Assembly (NCBI RefSeq): GCF_014642875.1
Contig: NZ_BMJC01000001.1
Span: forward strand, 1,903,335-1,967,334
Direction: 5' to 3'
DNA: 64,000 nt
Source: Puia dinghuensis
Lineage (GTDB): Bacteria > Bacteroidota > Bacteroidia > Chitinophagales > Chitinophagaceae
Shown here: piece after piece, positions 52,181 to 60,412 of the stretch
Numbering within the stretch: the first letter of the stretch is position 1
Layout of the letters: every line of letters begins with the position of its first letter
Notes under the pieces: generated by a model
What the model was told of the DNA's origin: nothing
The model's database searches: none
What the model saw: only the letters and a program-made list of their open reading frames with translations
Made by a program: the position numbers and the translations under genes

Positions 52181-53187
52181 AGAATTAAAAGGTTTATTTT
52201 TTTAAAAGGGAATTATCGTTTTATTGGCATTCCGACAATATTTATAGGTAGTCGTTGAAACATCTAGTGAAGAGATACATTCCATATCCTGGTATAAGAC
52301 GTTTCCAACCCCAGGGCTGTCCGGTTCGGAGGTCCGCTATCATGCCCAGGGTTGAGTCTATCACAATGAAGATCATTAATGTAAATAATATTCTCTCCCT
52401 CATAATTGCCTAAAATTAAATCAATTTTGCATATTATCAAATATCCGATGATTCCGTTTTAAAAAGCTAGCCTTAGAGAAAAACGTGAATGTGAAAACCA
52501 AAAAGTAAAGACGCTTTGATGCTCCACGATAGCCGGACAAATGTAACGTATTGAGCAGTCATCCGAAGAACCGCAGAAAATCCTCCCTCCGGCCATAACT
52601 GTTCTACCCTGGCCATTATTCCCTCCTAATAGTCAAATAACCTAAGATTCTTTCACAATAGCATCTCCATACTGAGATCTCGCCTTCCCACCGTCCGATC
52701 TTTGCCTTTGAAAAACACTCAATAACTGCATACACCTCCAGCCCATCCCTTCTCTTCACCCCAAATCCAGCGCCTCGCCCCAGGCGCGTCCCGCCGGGAG
52801 CCCGTAAAGGGCTCCCTTTTTTATGCACCCCAGATCGAGACGTTATTCCCCTTTTGCCTGCCATCCCGGTTCACAAAGCCGAACACAACCCCAAAAAATC
52901 TTCCCCCCCACCCCCTCCATATTGAAAAACCGTTTCCGCCGCGTCCGACATTTGCCTTGAAGAAAATGTCGTCTCCATGCCGAACTAAGCAAGATCCGCT
53001 GGCCACAGCATACTATAGTGACCAAGATGGTATTCGATACAGACAGTCCCCAACACACGCAAGCACATCGAGACCACTAAAATTTAACATGGGCGGCAAT
53101 CCGTATCCATCCCCTCAATTTAGGCAAAACCCTGGAAGAGGCAGGAAACGGTAACCCGCCCGCCATTAAACTATCAACTTTCAATAA
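52181..53187. other. gene-poor interval with one terminator
   Basis: No supported gene. Short frames on both strands look like shadows; the best, ending GRGRKR at 53154, is of unknown meaning. A strong plus-strand terminator lies at 52796-52822, with no plus-strand gene close upstream. The GC content rises here toward the mobilisation module, so an element boundary may lie within this interval. Confidence 0.35.
52796..52822 (+). terminator. strong intrinsic terminator
   Basis: GGGAGCCC-GTAAA-GGGCTCCC followed by TTTTTT: a perfect 8-base stem with a T-run on the plus strand. There is no gene directly upstream to which it belongs, so it may be left from a deleted gene or end an RNA. Confidence 0.75.
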
Positions 53188-53382
53188 ATGATTGATCAAA
53201 CGGTTTTCAACAGGCGAATGCCACCGACCATCCAGGATGTCAAAACCTATTTCGTTCAGAAAGGGATCTCTGAACCAGAAGCTGAGGGATTCTTTTTCAT
53301 GAAAAACGACAATGGGCTACAGGTGAGGGGCGCTCTTTACAAGAATGGAAGCGCGCAGCCCGGCGATGGATCGGCGCTCTAA
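53188..53382 (+). CDS. small helical protein, possibly truncated
   Basis: 64 residues. PTIQDVKTYFVQKGISEPEAEGFFFM resembles the start of small phage and plasmid proteins with a V-x-x-Y-F-x-x-x-x-x-x-x-x-E-A-x-x-F-(F/Y) pattern. Those normally go on with a W-containing second helix, absent here. It is in the plus-strand run leading to the mobilisation genes. Confidence 0.4.
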   Translation: MIDQTVFNRRMPPTIQDVKTYFVQKGISEPEAEGFFFMKNDNGLQVRGALYKNGSAQPGDGSAL

Positions 53383-53448
53383 TCCAAAATTGACCATCGA
53401 AATTTGACCGATTAACCGGTTGACAAAACTCAAAAAACATTTATTAAT

Positions 53449-53874
53449 ATGAAATCACAGCATGAACGCCAATCCGAAGAGCAAGGCACCCAGTCCAGCT
53501 TTATAGACAGTGAACCCCTCCTTTTCAATCCTGCTCTTGCTGAAGAATTCTACGATCTTGGTTTTGACCCGAAAAGCTTCAGTCTTACCCATACCGGCTC
53601 GGCCGGCCCCTTTTCGGTTCATACCCATCGCGACCCTTTTGGCGAGCCCCAGGACCCTTTTTCCTCCCTTGAATTCTGATTTCTCATCGCACACAAAGAC
53701 AGGAATGGTGAAATAGTCTTTGAAGGGGAGCCATACACCACTGACCGCCGCATAATCGCCATTCAGGCGGCCGTTGTCCATGCCATGGACAATACCGAAA
53801 CTGGTCCCAGGTTTGTCTTCGAAAGGACTTACACCCTCGGCTTCGGATTTTTGACACACAAACAAGCATGTTGA
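53449..53874 (+). pseudogene. hypothetical gene interrupted by an in-frame TGA
   Basis: The first part (ATG 53449, MKSQHERQSEEQ..., 76 residues) ends at TGA 53677-53679. The same frame continues FLIAHKDRNGEIVFEG ... RRIIAIQAAVVHAMD ... RFVFERTYTLGFGFLTHKQAC to a TGA at 53872-53874, protein-like and with no ATG at its head. A premature stop within one gene of 141 residues is the simplest reading. Just beyond, 53868-53960 has a 30-codon frame and a second one competes with it; neither is firm. Function unknown. Confidence 0.45.
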
Positions 53875-54035
53875 AAGACATCCTTCAAGCCGAACGGTCC
53901 TACTTGCAGCAGATTCGGAATATTCAGAAATTCATTCAGGCTTCAAAAACTCTGTCGTAATCATTTATCAGCACTTCGACCTTCGCAAACGAGAGTTCTC
54001 CGAATTTATTAAATCCAAAATAGAAAGCTCGCATC

Positions 54036-54473
54036 ATGTACTACATCTGTAAATTTCGAATGGCATGGTCCATCTTCGACGATTCTGGCCATTCTGACCA
54101 AACGCTTGAATCCGACGACATCGACCGAGTCAAGAAATATTTTGGTGCTCTCCTTGAAGACACGAAGATCCTTACCGGCCTGCAAATAATTGCACTCCCG
54201 CCGAATAAACGGCCTAAAGCTCTCCATGCGCAAGAATTCCTTATATCGAAACTTTTCAGCAAGTGGGTAATCTTCGATGGCAACACTCAAACTGACCGAT
54301 GGCTCGATGCTATTGAAATAGCCTGGATAAAGAAGCTCATCCCCGACCTTATCAACGCAACAGGATATAACCTTGATCTCTTAGCTACCCCCGTCCAGGC
54401 AAATAAGTTGCTCCAGCTCTCTCTTGAAGAAAAAGCTTCCGAGCCTGGTAAAACTATCAATAAACCTACCTAA
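54036..54473 (+). CDS. hypothetical protein
   Basis: 145 residues starting MYYICKFRMAWSIFDD; the ATG at 54063 (MAWSIFDD) is an alternative. Helical, with no signal peptide or membrane segment: DIDRVKKYFGALLEDTKILTG and LDAIEIAWIKKLIPDLINATG. In the plus-strand run ahead of the mobilisation genes. No family recognised. Confidence 0.5.
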   Translation: MYYICKFRMAWSIFDDSGHSDQTLESDDIDRVKKYFGALLEDTKILTGLQIIALPPNKRPKALHAQEFLISKLFSKWVIFDGNTQTDRWLDAIEIAWIKKLIPDLINATGYNLDLLATPVQANKLLQLSLEEKASEPGKTINKPT

Positions 54474-54539
54474 GCCTAACTCCGCCTCGGGTAATCGCAT
54501 CTTATAAGATAACTGTGTCATACCTCAAAACTGTACGCC

Positions 54540-54986
54540 ATGTCTACCTATAACGAATATCTTCATAGCAACTTCAAACAGCTAGGATTCCCGAACTATA
54601 TCAAAATGCTCGATAGCGAAATCCGCCTTAAAGATATGAGCTTTCTGTTCACTCAGGAAAATCTCCAGCAGGCCCCGTTCTTTGGAAGGTATAACACCAA
54701 ACTCTGCTTTGCCATCATCCATCCCACCGATGAAAGCGGCAAGAGACCCTATATCGGTCTCATCCAGTCCAGCCTACTCGACGCCGCGCCCGAGGATCAA
54801 CAGAAGGCGCTCATTCATAACCAGGTTTACTACACACCGGTGCCCAACCGCCAAGCTATCATAAAAGATACTATTCAATTTCTTGAAGACCATCTCCGCC
54901 GCAAACTTTCATCCCTCAATCGCATAGCTCTCGGCAATCCAGTTCATGAGCTGCAGCTACTTTCCTCCAATGTTAGAAAACGATGA
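54540..54986 (+). CDS. hypothetical protein
   Basis: 148 residues. Mixed alpha-beta: LGFPNYIKMLDSEIRLKDMSFLF, then a strand region (KLCFAIIHPTDESGKRPYIGLI) and a C-terminal helix (IIKDTIQFLEDHLRRKL). It is the last gene before the candidate oriT and follows its neighbour by 66 bases. Unknown family; position suggests a mobilisation accessory. Confidence 0.5.
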   Translation: MSTYNEYLHSNFKQLGFPNYIKMLDSEIRLKDMSFLFTQENLQQAPFFGRYNTKLCFAIIHPTDESGKRPYIGLIQSSLLDAAPEDQQKALIHNQVYYTPVPNRQAIIKDTIQFLEDHLRRKLSSLNRIALGNPVHELQLLSSNVRKR

Positions 54987-55020
54987 CTAGGCCATACTCA
55001 TATTAATATTCTCTTCATTG

Positions 55021-55094
55021 CCGCCCGGTAGGGCGGACGCTACGCGCAGAGCGCAGCAACTCCTTCACGTGGGAGGGCGCGCCTTGTCGCGCCC
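55021..55094. other. candidate origin of transfer (cluster of three hairpins)
   Basis: Three short inverted repeats follow one another just before the mobilisation genes: CCGCCC-GGTA-GGGCGG (55021-55036), GCGC-AGA-GCGC (55044-55054) and GGGCGCG-CCTTGT-CGCGCCC (55075-55094). Origins of transfer of Bacteroidota elements usually lie beside the mob genes and contain inverted repeats. No nic sequence that I can name is present, so this is only a candidate. Confidence 0.4.
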
Positions 55095-55176
55095 GGCAAG
55101 ATGTATTAATGTCGACCAAAATTATTTCCGTTAATCTTAACCGTGCACACAAGGATATTGCCACTCCATAATATAT

Positions 55177-55587
55177 ATGCGCAGAGGAAGAAAGAAAACC
55201 CGTGACGACAAAGCTCTCAAGCACAAACTTACCACCAAAGTTAATGAACAAAACTACCTCAAACTCTGCCACCTCCTGGAACAAAACCCCCAAAACGATA
55301 TGAGCCGGCTCGTTCGCGCCATCCTCAACAACCAACCCGTCCGGGTCTTTACACGAGATCTTACCCTCGACAACCTCATGGAGGAACTTAGTCGGCTTCG
55401 GACCGAAATAAAGCACATAGGTGTCAATATCAACCAGATCACCAGAAAATTCAATATTTACCCCGAGCCGCAGCACAAAGCCTTCTATGCTAAGATGGTC
55501 TTTCAGGAATATACCGCCATCCAGCCCAGGATCGACCGCCTTATTGACATCATCACCCCACTCGCCCAAAAATGGTTGCAAGAATAA
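55177..55587 (+). CDS. MobC-like relaxosome accessory protein
   Basis: 136 residues. A basic start (RRGRKKTRDDKALKHKLTTKVNEQNY) suggests a ribbon-helix-helix DNA-binding region. The IKHIGVNINQITRKFN motif is the G-x-N-x-N-Q-x-x-(R/K) signature of MobC-type mobilisation proteins, which help the relaxase at oriT. It overlaps the relaxase start by 16 bases, so the two are cotranslated. The gene looks intact, unlike its neighbours. Confidence 0.8.
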   Translation: MRRGRKKTRDDKALKHKLTTKVNEQNYLKLCHLLEQNPQNDMSRLVRAILNNQPVRVFTRDLTLDNLMEELSRLRTEIKHIGVNINQITRKFNIYPEPQHKAFYAKMVFQEYTAIQPRIDRLIDIITPLAQKWLQE

Positions 55588-56804
55588 ATATGCGAAAGTC
55601 CATCCAAAAGGCCCTCAATCACAATGAGGCCAAAGTCTGTGCCGGGGTGGGAGAGATTCTCCTCGCTTCCGGTTTTGGCTGCGACATCGCGGACCTCAAC
55701 TTCCACGAAAAACTCCGCCGCTTCGAACTTCTCAATCAGCGGAACGAATGGGTGCAGAAAAATACACTGCATATCTCCCTCAACTTTCCTCCAGGAGAAG
55801 ATCTACCGCCCGAGACATTGCAACGGCTCACATTCGACTATATGGACCGTATTGGCTTCGGGGATCAACCCTTCCTTGTATACCAGCACCACGACGCGAA
55901 ACATCCCCATATCCACATTGTAACAACCTGCATTCAATCTGACGGCACATCCATCGACCTTCATAACATTGGGCAAGAACTTTCTGAACCGGCCAGGGAA
56001 GCCTTGGAAATAGAATATGGTCGTACCCGCGCCCGAGGCCGCGAAAATCATCTCGAGAACACAGAGTCTCCCGATCTGGCAGCCAAAGTCCAAGAAGTGA
56101 CTGGCACCTACAAATTTACTTCTCTCGATGAACTCAACGCCATTTTAGCCCAGTTCGAGATGATCGCGTGGCCCGGCGCCCCGGGGAGTGCCATCCATAG
56201 CAATCGCGGACTCATATACAGCCGGATAGACGCCGATGGCAACCGAATAGGCACCCCAATCAAGTCCAGCGACCTGGTCACCCGCCCGACACTTCCCTGG
56301 CTGGAGAAACGTTTCGTGCTCAACAAAGTGAAAAAACTCACTGCCCGCGATCGCGTAATCCAGAACCTAACCTCTGCTCTTGCCGCTGTCAACGGCAACC
56401 CTATGGCTAACCTTCATCGGCTACAGCAACGTCGACTCAGTTTATACCCCCGTTGGGATCATGCGGGCAATCTCTTGTCTGTCTATGTGATCGACAACCG
56501 CAACAAAATTGTCTTCACCGCAGAAGAACTCAATTTCGAGCCTGCCGCCCTTTAAATTCGAATAGGTCTTTCCACCGGTCCAATTACAGCTTCTGAAGCT
56601 AACGCCCAGAATTTCCCTACTCCACCAATAAAGGCTTCCCGAAAGACGAAACGGTCCCGCGGCTCTCAAACCCCAATACCATCCTCAAGGACCGCCATCG
56701 CCGCCCAGGTCGCCTTTACCCTGCTCTCTAGCCAGCCCGGGCTCCCTGGGCCAGCCGGCGACGAACTTCCCAAAAAGAAAAAGCGCAAGAAAAAATCTCT
56801 CTAA
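55572..56804 (+). pseudogene. relaxase/mobilisation nuclease cut short by an in-frame TAA
   Basis: It starts MVARINMRKSIQKALNHNE, the usual start of Bacteroidota MobP-type relaxases. The HUH-like triad YQHHDAKHPHIHIV lies near residues 101-114, and the nuclease domain is complete. TAA at 56553-56555 ends the first frame after 327 residues. The same frame stays open for 82 more codons (GLSTGPITASEAN ... GDELPKKKKRKKKSL) and ends at 56804 in the lysine-rich tail that such relaxases normally carry. So a stop seems to have removed the C-terminal tail, with the catalytic domain kept. Activity could remain in part. Confidence 0.75.
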
Positions 56805-56842
56805 GCTGCATTTCACCCCATTTCCTCACCAACCCACCCCCC

Positions 56843-57848
56843 ATGCAAAGCGGCGACAACCTACAGGCCCTGCGGAAAAACCTCGATTTCATTCGATTCG
56901 GTAGTATCCTGATCCTCCTGATCCATTTTTATTCTGCCTGCTATCCCGCGTGGCGAAGGTGGAACCTGACCGCATCTATCGTCGACCAAGTCATCGGCAG
57001 CCTCTGCCGCGGCATATTCTTCATGTCCGGTATCAATAGACCCAAGGTAGCATCCCTGTTCCTGCTGGTCATTTCGCTTCTTGGCGAAAAAGGGAAAAAG
57101 GACGAAAAGCTCACCATCGCTACCGTACTTTACTACATCTTCGCCGGATTACTACTTTTCTTCCTCTCCTCTCTTTTTCTACGAGTATCTATGGATGAGG
57201 CCAAACTCGCCATCCTCTACATTTCTATCACTTCGCTCGGCTGGTTATCAATCCTGTCCGGAGGCGCCAGGCTTTCCAGACTCCTGCGCCTGAAGTTCAG
57301 CAAAGACGTTTTCAACGAGCTCAATGAGACCTTCTCCCAGGAAGAACGCTTGCTTGAAAACGAATTTTCCGTCAACCTACCCGCTCAATATAAACTTAAG
57401 AACAAAATCCGTCAATCGTATATAAACGTCATATCCCCCCTCCGGGCGCTCCTTGTTTTAGGGACGCCCGGATCCCGATGGGAGTTAGAAAAAATCCGGA
57501 AAATCCTTTTACGTGATCCGACACGTGATCACGCAACATATTCAGAAAGGCTTCACCTTCTTCGTCGGAGCTGTTGCCGACGATCCCAAACAGAAGATCA
57601 AGCTTAAGGCCTTTCATTGCGAGATCCTCAACGACTTCGAGGCGATCCGCCAGGAGGAGGCCGCCTATGAAGCACTACCTGTCATCCGAAATATCACCCC
57701 TGACATGGTGCAACAAAATTACTTAGGCATCAAATGCGATATCCGATCACTCGTAGACAGCGAAATGCACAAAATCAAAAATAGCGAGCAGTATCGCCAC
57801 CTGCTGGAAAAGAAGAAGCCCAGCCCTAAAGGCCCCGCCAGCCTGTAA
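56843..57848 (+). pseudogene. VirD4/TraG-type coupling protein, Walker A disrupted and ATPase core deleted
   Basis: The N-terminal part (56843-57475) is that of the Bacteroidota coupling protein: four membrane segments, SQEERLLENEFSVNLPAQY, then INVISPLRALLVLGTPGS. There the frame shifts. Removing 22 bases (57476-57497) restores GTPGSGKSFYVIRHVITQHIQKGFTFFV, the Walker A and following strand. The protein then goes straight to GAVADDPKQKIKLKAFHCEILND ... VIRNITPDMVQQNY, the C-terminal end of the family. So most of the ATPase domain (Walker B included, several hundred residues) is missing as well. The gene cannot make a working ATPase. Confidence 0.85.
57476..57497 (+). other. 22-bp insertion flanked by ATCC repeats in the Walker A motif
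   Basis: ATCC at 57472-57475 is repeated at 57494-57497, with 18 bases (57476-57493) between. Without the 22 bases the codons read GGA TCC GGA AAA TCC, encoding G-S-G-K-S. A 4-base duplication with 18 extra bases could be the footprint of an excised element, or a short templated insertion. Confidence 0.75.
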
Positions 57849-57878
57849 ACCCAATTTAATCACTTTAAATCCACATTT

Positions 57879-58823
57879 ATGGAACAAGAAAACAACCAGA
57901 CAACCACTGTTCAGGAAGAACGTCCCCGCTTGGAAGGACCGTTGTTGGATAACTGGTCAAGATTAACCGACACACTGAGAGACCGGTTCAAATTTGGCAA
58001 CGCTTTCAACGACGACCTGTACGCGCTCATAGCCAGCGGCGTACCCGAAGCGGTGATCAGTAAAGCTCTCAAAATGCCCGGTACCGACGATCCAGTAGTG
58101 TACGAGCTTAAATTCAACCAATATGAAGACAGAAACGGACATCCGGCATACGGCCTCCACGGCTTCACTTCTACCCTGGTTGAAGACGCTGTTCGATCCC
58201 AGTATTTCCTCAACTACAATAATCAGGGCAAGAACGCCATCCAGGCCAAAAACCAGCTAAAAGGCCGTACTGTCTTCCATCGGGCGACTTCAGCAATTGA
58301 CGGCGCACAATACAATGCCATGTCCCGCATTAACTTTAAAGGTACTAAGGATAAATATGGTAATTACCCGGTCGAGATTCGCCCTTAAAAAACCCGGGAT
58401 TCCGATTTCGATATGGCTAGACTCCTTAGCAAAGCGTTAGACCCAAGAGCCAGCTATACGCAGGACGACAAAGAGGACATGATACGGGCTCTACGGAATG
58501 GGGATGATCTCAAAATCATGAAGAACAGGCAGGAATTCACGCTATATGCTGCCCCCTTCGAAGGAGCCCTCATAACCGTCGATAGCGCCTGAAGAGAGCA
58601 GCGATATACCGCGCCGCAGATGGAGGTCGTAGAACCCAATATGTCCCTAAAGTCCGGCAACCCAAACCCGCAACCTGGGAACACACAGCCCGGTGAAAAT
58701 CAAACACAGCATCAGGAACCGCCCAATGAACAGCAAAAGCTGGATAATGCGACCAAGACAGCACAAATAATGACTAACGCACAGGAAAACACCACCGGCA
58801 ACCGCCGGCGCCAGCGAGGTTGA
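57879..58823 (+). pseudogene. DUF3945-like ICE protein with two in-frame stops
   Basis: The ATG at 57879 opens 169 residues, ending at TAA 58386-58388. Continuing in the same frame gives DFDMARLLSKALD ... MIRALRNGDDLKIM ... FTLYAAPFEGALITVDSA, then TGA 58590-58592, then a glutamine- and asparagine-rich tail to TGA 58823. The three pieces follow the order of DUF3945-like proteins (GRTVFHRA..., an LxxALSKxP-like helix, an EKG-x-x-x-x-V-x-F block and a long polar tail). All lie in one frame over 314 codons, so two point changes seem to have broken the gene. Confidence 0.65.
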
Positions 58824-58871
58824 TCATTCTCCCTTCTTCAAAATATGGCCCTGACCCGTTTTCTTACCCTA

Positions 58872-58906
58872 GCCGGCAATCTTTTCAGATTGCCGGTGTT
58901 TTTTTG
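58872..58906 (+). terminator. intrinsic terminator, copy 1
   Basis: CCGGCAATCT-TTTC-AGATTGCCGG followed by TGTTTTTTT on the plus strand, a 10-base perfect stem. It ends the damaged mobilisation operon. A near copy lies about 115 bases downstream. Confidence 0.75.
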
Positions 58907-58985
58907 GGAGATTGAAGATTCTTCATAAGTTGATTTCGTAAACCATGAGCCCATCCTTCAAAAGGGCCGAGCCGCTTTTCATACC

Positions 58986-60365
58986 TTAGCCGGCAATCTC
59001 TTCAGGTTGCCGGTTTTTGTTGTCAGAACAGTTTTCAACATCCGAATGGGGTAAATATTGTTTCCTATAGATGTTGCCATATAGGTTGTAGCTCCATAGT
59101 ACAAGTAAAATTCCAGATACCGAAGTAATGTAGAATAACCATGTAAAGAATTCCACCCATGAATAATTAATTTTCACCAACTCCTTCACAACGAGAAAAA
59201 GAACGGTCCCCAGGTATCCGAAGGCATCGGCCGTATAGATCAGGAATCCGACGTTGCCGGGCACATGATACGCTGGCAGCATCCGTTCGAAGTAGAAGCA
59301 GTTATAGGGGACATAGCCCAGGTAGAGGCCGGCTGAGGCCATGACCATCCACACCACCGGGGAGATGAGATGCAAATGATAGGAGAAGGTGGATCCCGCG
59401 GCCAGCAGGAATCCGCCGATTATGATGAAGTTATTGAGTTGGAACGCCCGGTAGTTGTTCCGGATCAGGAAGAATCCGCCGATCGCTGCCAGTACGATCA
59501 CCGAAACGATGGTGCTGGTGCCGGCAAACACCTCGGCATTATTCTTATATCCGGTCTCCGTCCAAAGTTCGTTGGCGAAGTCCTCGGTAAAATCACGGAG
59601 GATGGTGAGCATCACATAAGCGCCGACCACGGGGATGAGGGCCACCCCGAACTTTCGCAGGAAGGCGCGGCGTTCGTCCCTGTCCATGGTCCGGCGGACG
59701 GTGCGCTCGGCGATGTCTTCGGAGGTCGGCGGCGGCGTCTGGTTCAGCAGCCAGGTACTGATTAGCGCGGGTCCGAGGAAAATGGTCCCGGCGAAGAAGG
59801 GCATCCAGAATTCGCTGACCCCGTGGTTGAGCAACTTCTTCCCCACGGTCTTAGCAAGGCCCGACGAAAAGACGAAGCTGCTAGCCAGGACGGCGCCCAT
59901 GAGTTCCGTCACCCGGCGCCCTTCGACGTAGCTGAACACCAGGCCCCAAACCATGCCGAGGGGCAGTCCATTGACGAACATAAATACAAAATTGTAGGGC
60001 ACGGGGACAAGGGCGAACAAGAGCAGAGAGATCCAGCCTGTACCGATCAGCAAGGCGATGAAGCCTACCCGCCGTTCAGGCCGCATGCCCGCGATGAACC
60101 GGATGCCATAGAATTTACTCACACAATAGCCCAGCACCTGGGAGATGACGAGCACGACTTTATAGGAGATTCCCATGAAAGTGACGCCTTCAAAGGAGGC
60201 ACTGGTAAAAGGTTTCCGGAATCCGTACATACAAGTATAGACAATGAATCCGGAGAAAGAGGCGCACAAATTGAAAATCCATGTAGGAGAGCGACCCAGC
60301 CAAACTTGCAGAAAGGGTGAACAGACTATCCTTTTGAAATTTAAGAACCGCCTAATTACTCTCAT
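58986..60365 (-). CDS. DUF5690 (MFS-like) membrane transporter
   Basis: 459 residues with about twelve membrane segments. Starts WIFNLCASFSGFIVYTCMYGFRKPFTSASFEG, the DUF5690 pattern, and goes on YKVVLVISQVLGYCVSKFYGIRFI. It is a major-facilitator-like permease; the substrate is unknown. A cytoplasmic C-terminal tail ends KNRQPEEIAG. The second CCGGCAATC hairpin overlaps its stop. It has a chromosomal look and may mark the right flank of the element. Confidence 0.85.
   Translation of the reverse strand: MRVIRRFLNFKRIVCSPFLQVWLGRSPTWIFNLCASFSGFIVYTCMYGFRKPFTSASFEGVTFMGISYKVVLVISQVLGYCVSKFYGIRFIAGMRPERRVGFIALLIGTGWISLLLFALVPVPYNFVFMFVNGLPLGMVWGLVFSYVEGRRVTELMGAVLASSFVFSSGLAKTVGKKLLNHGVSEFWMPFFAGTIFLGPALISTWLLNQTPPPTSEDIAERTVRRTMDRDERRAFLRKFGVALIPVVGAYVMLTILRDFTEDFANELWTETGYKNNAEVFAGTSTIVSVIVLAAIGGFFLIRNNYRAFQLNNFIIIGGFLLAAGSTFSYHLHLISPVVWMVMASAGLYLGYVPYNCFYFERMLPAYHVPGNVGFLIYTADAFGYLGTVLFLVVKELVKINYSWVEFFTWLFYITSVSGILLVLWSYNLYGNIYRKQYLPHSDVENCSDNKNRQPEEIAG
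58989..59017 (+). terminator. intrinsic-terminator-like hairpin, copy 2
   Basis: CCGGCAATCTCTTCAGGTTGCCGG followed by TTTTTG, matching the copy at 58872-58906 except for a few bases. It lies at the end of the opposite-strand transporter gene. The preceding CTTTTCATACCTTAG also resembles the CGTTTTCTTACCCTAG before copy 1. Confidence 0.6.
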
Positions 60366-60412
60366 TACGCATTTTTGTTTCTATATCTGAACGGTTCTGA
60401 TCATAAATTTGG

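Noticed and set aside
55015-55581. Minus-strand frame of 188 codons across the candidate oriT and mobC
   Set aside because: It is antisense to the MobC-like gene with its clear family motif and crosses the hairpin cluster.
6978-58823. Stop-codon reassignment or programmed readthrough as an explanation for the in-frame stops
   Set aside because: TAA, TAG and TGA are all involved, while many intact genes in the window use each of them as normal stops.
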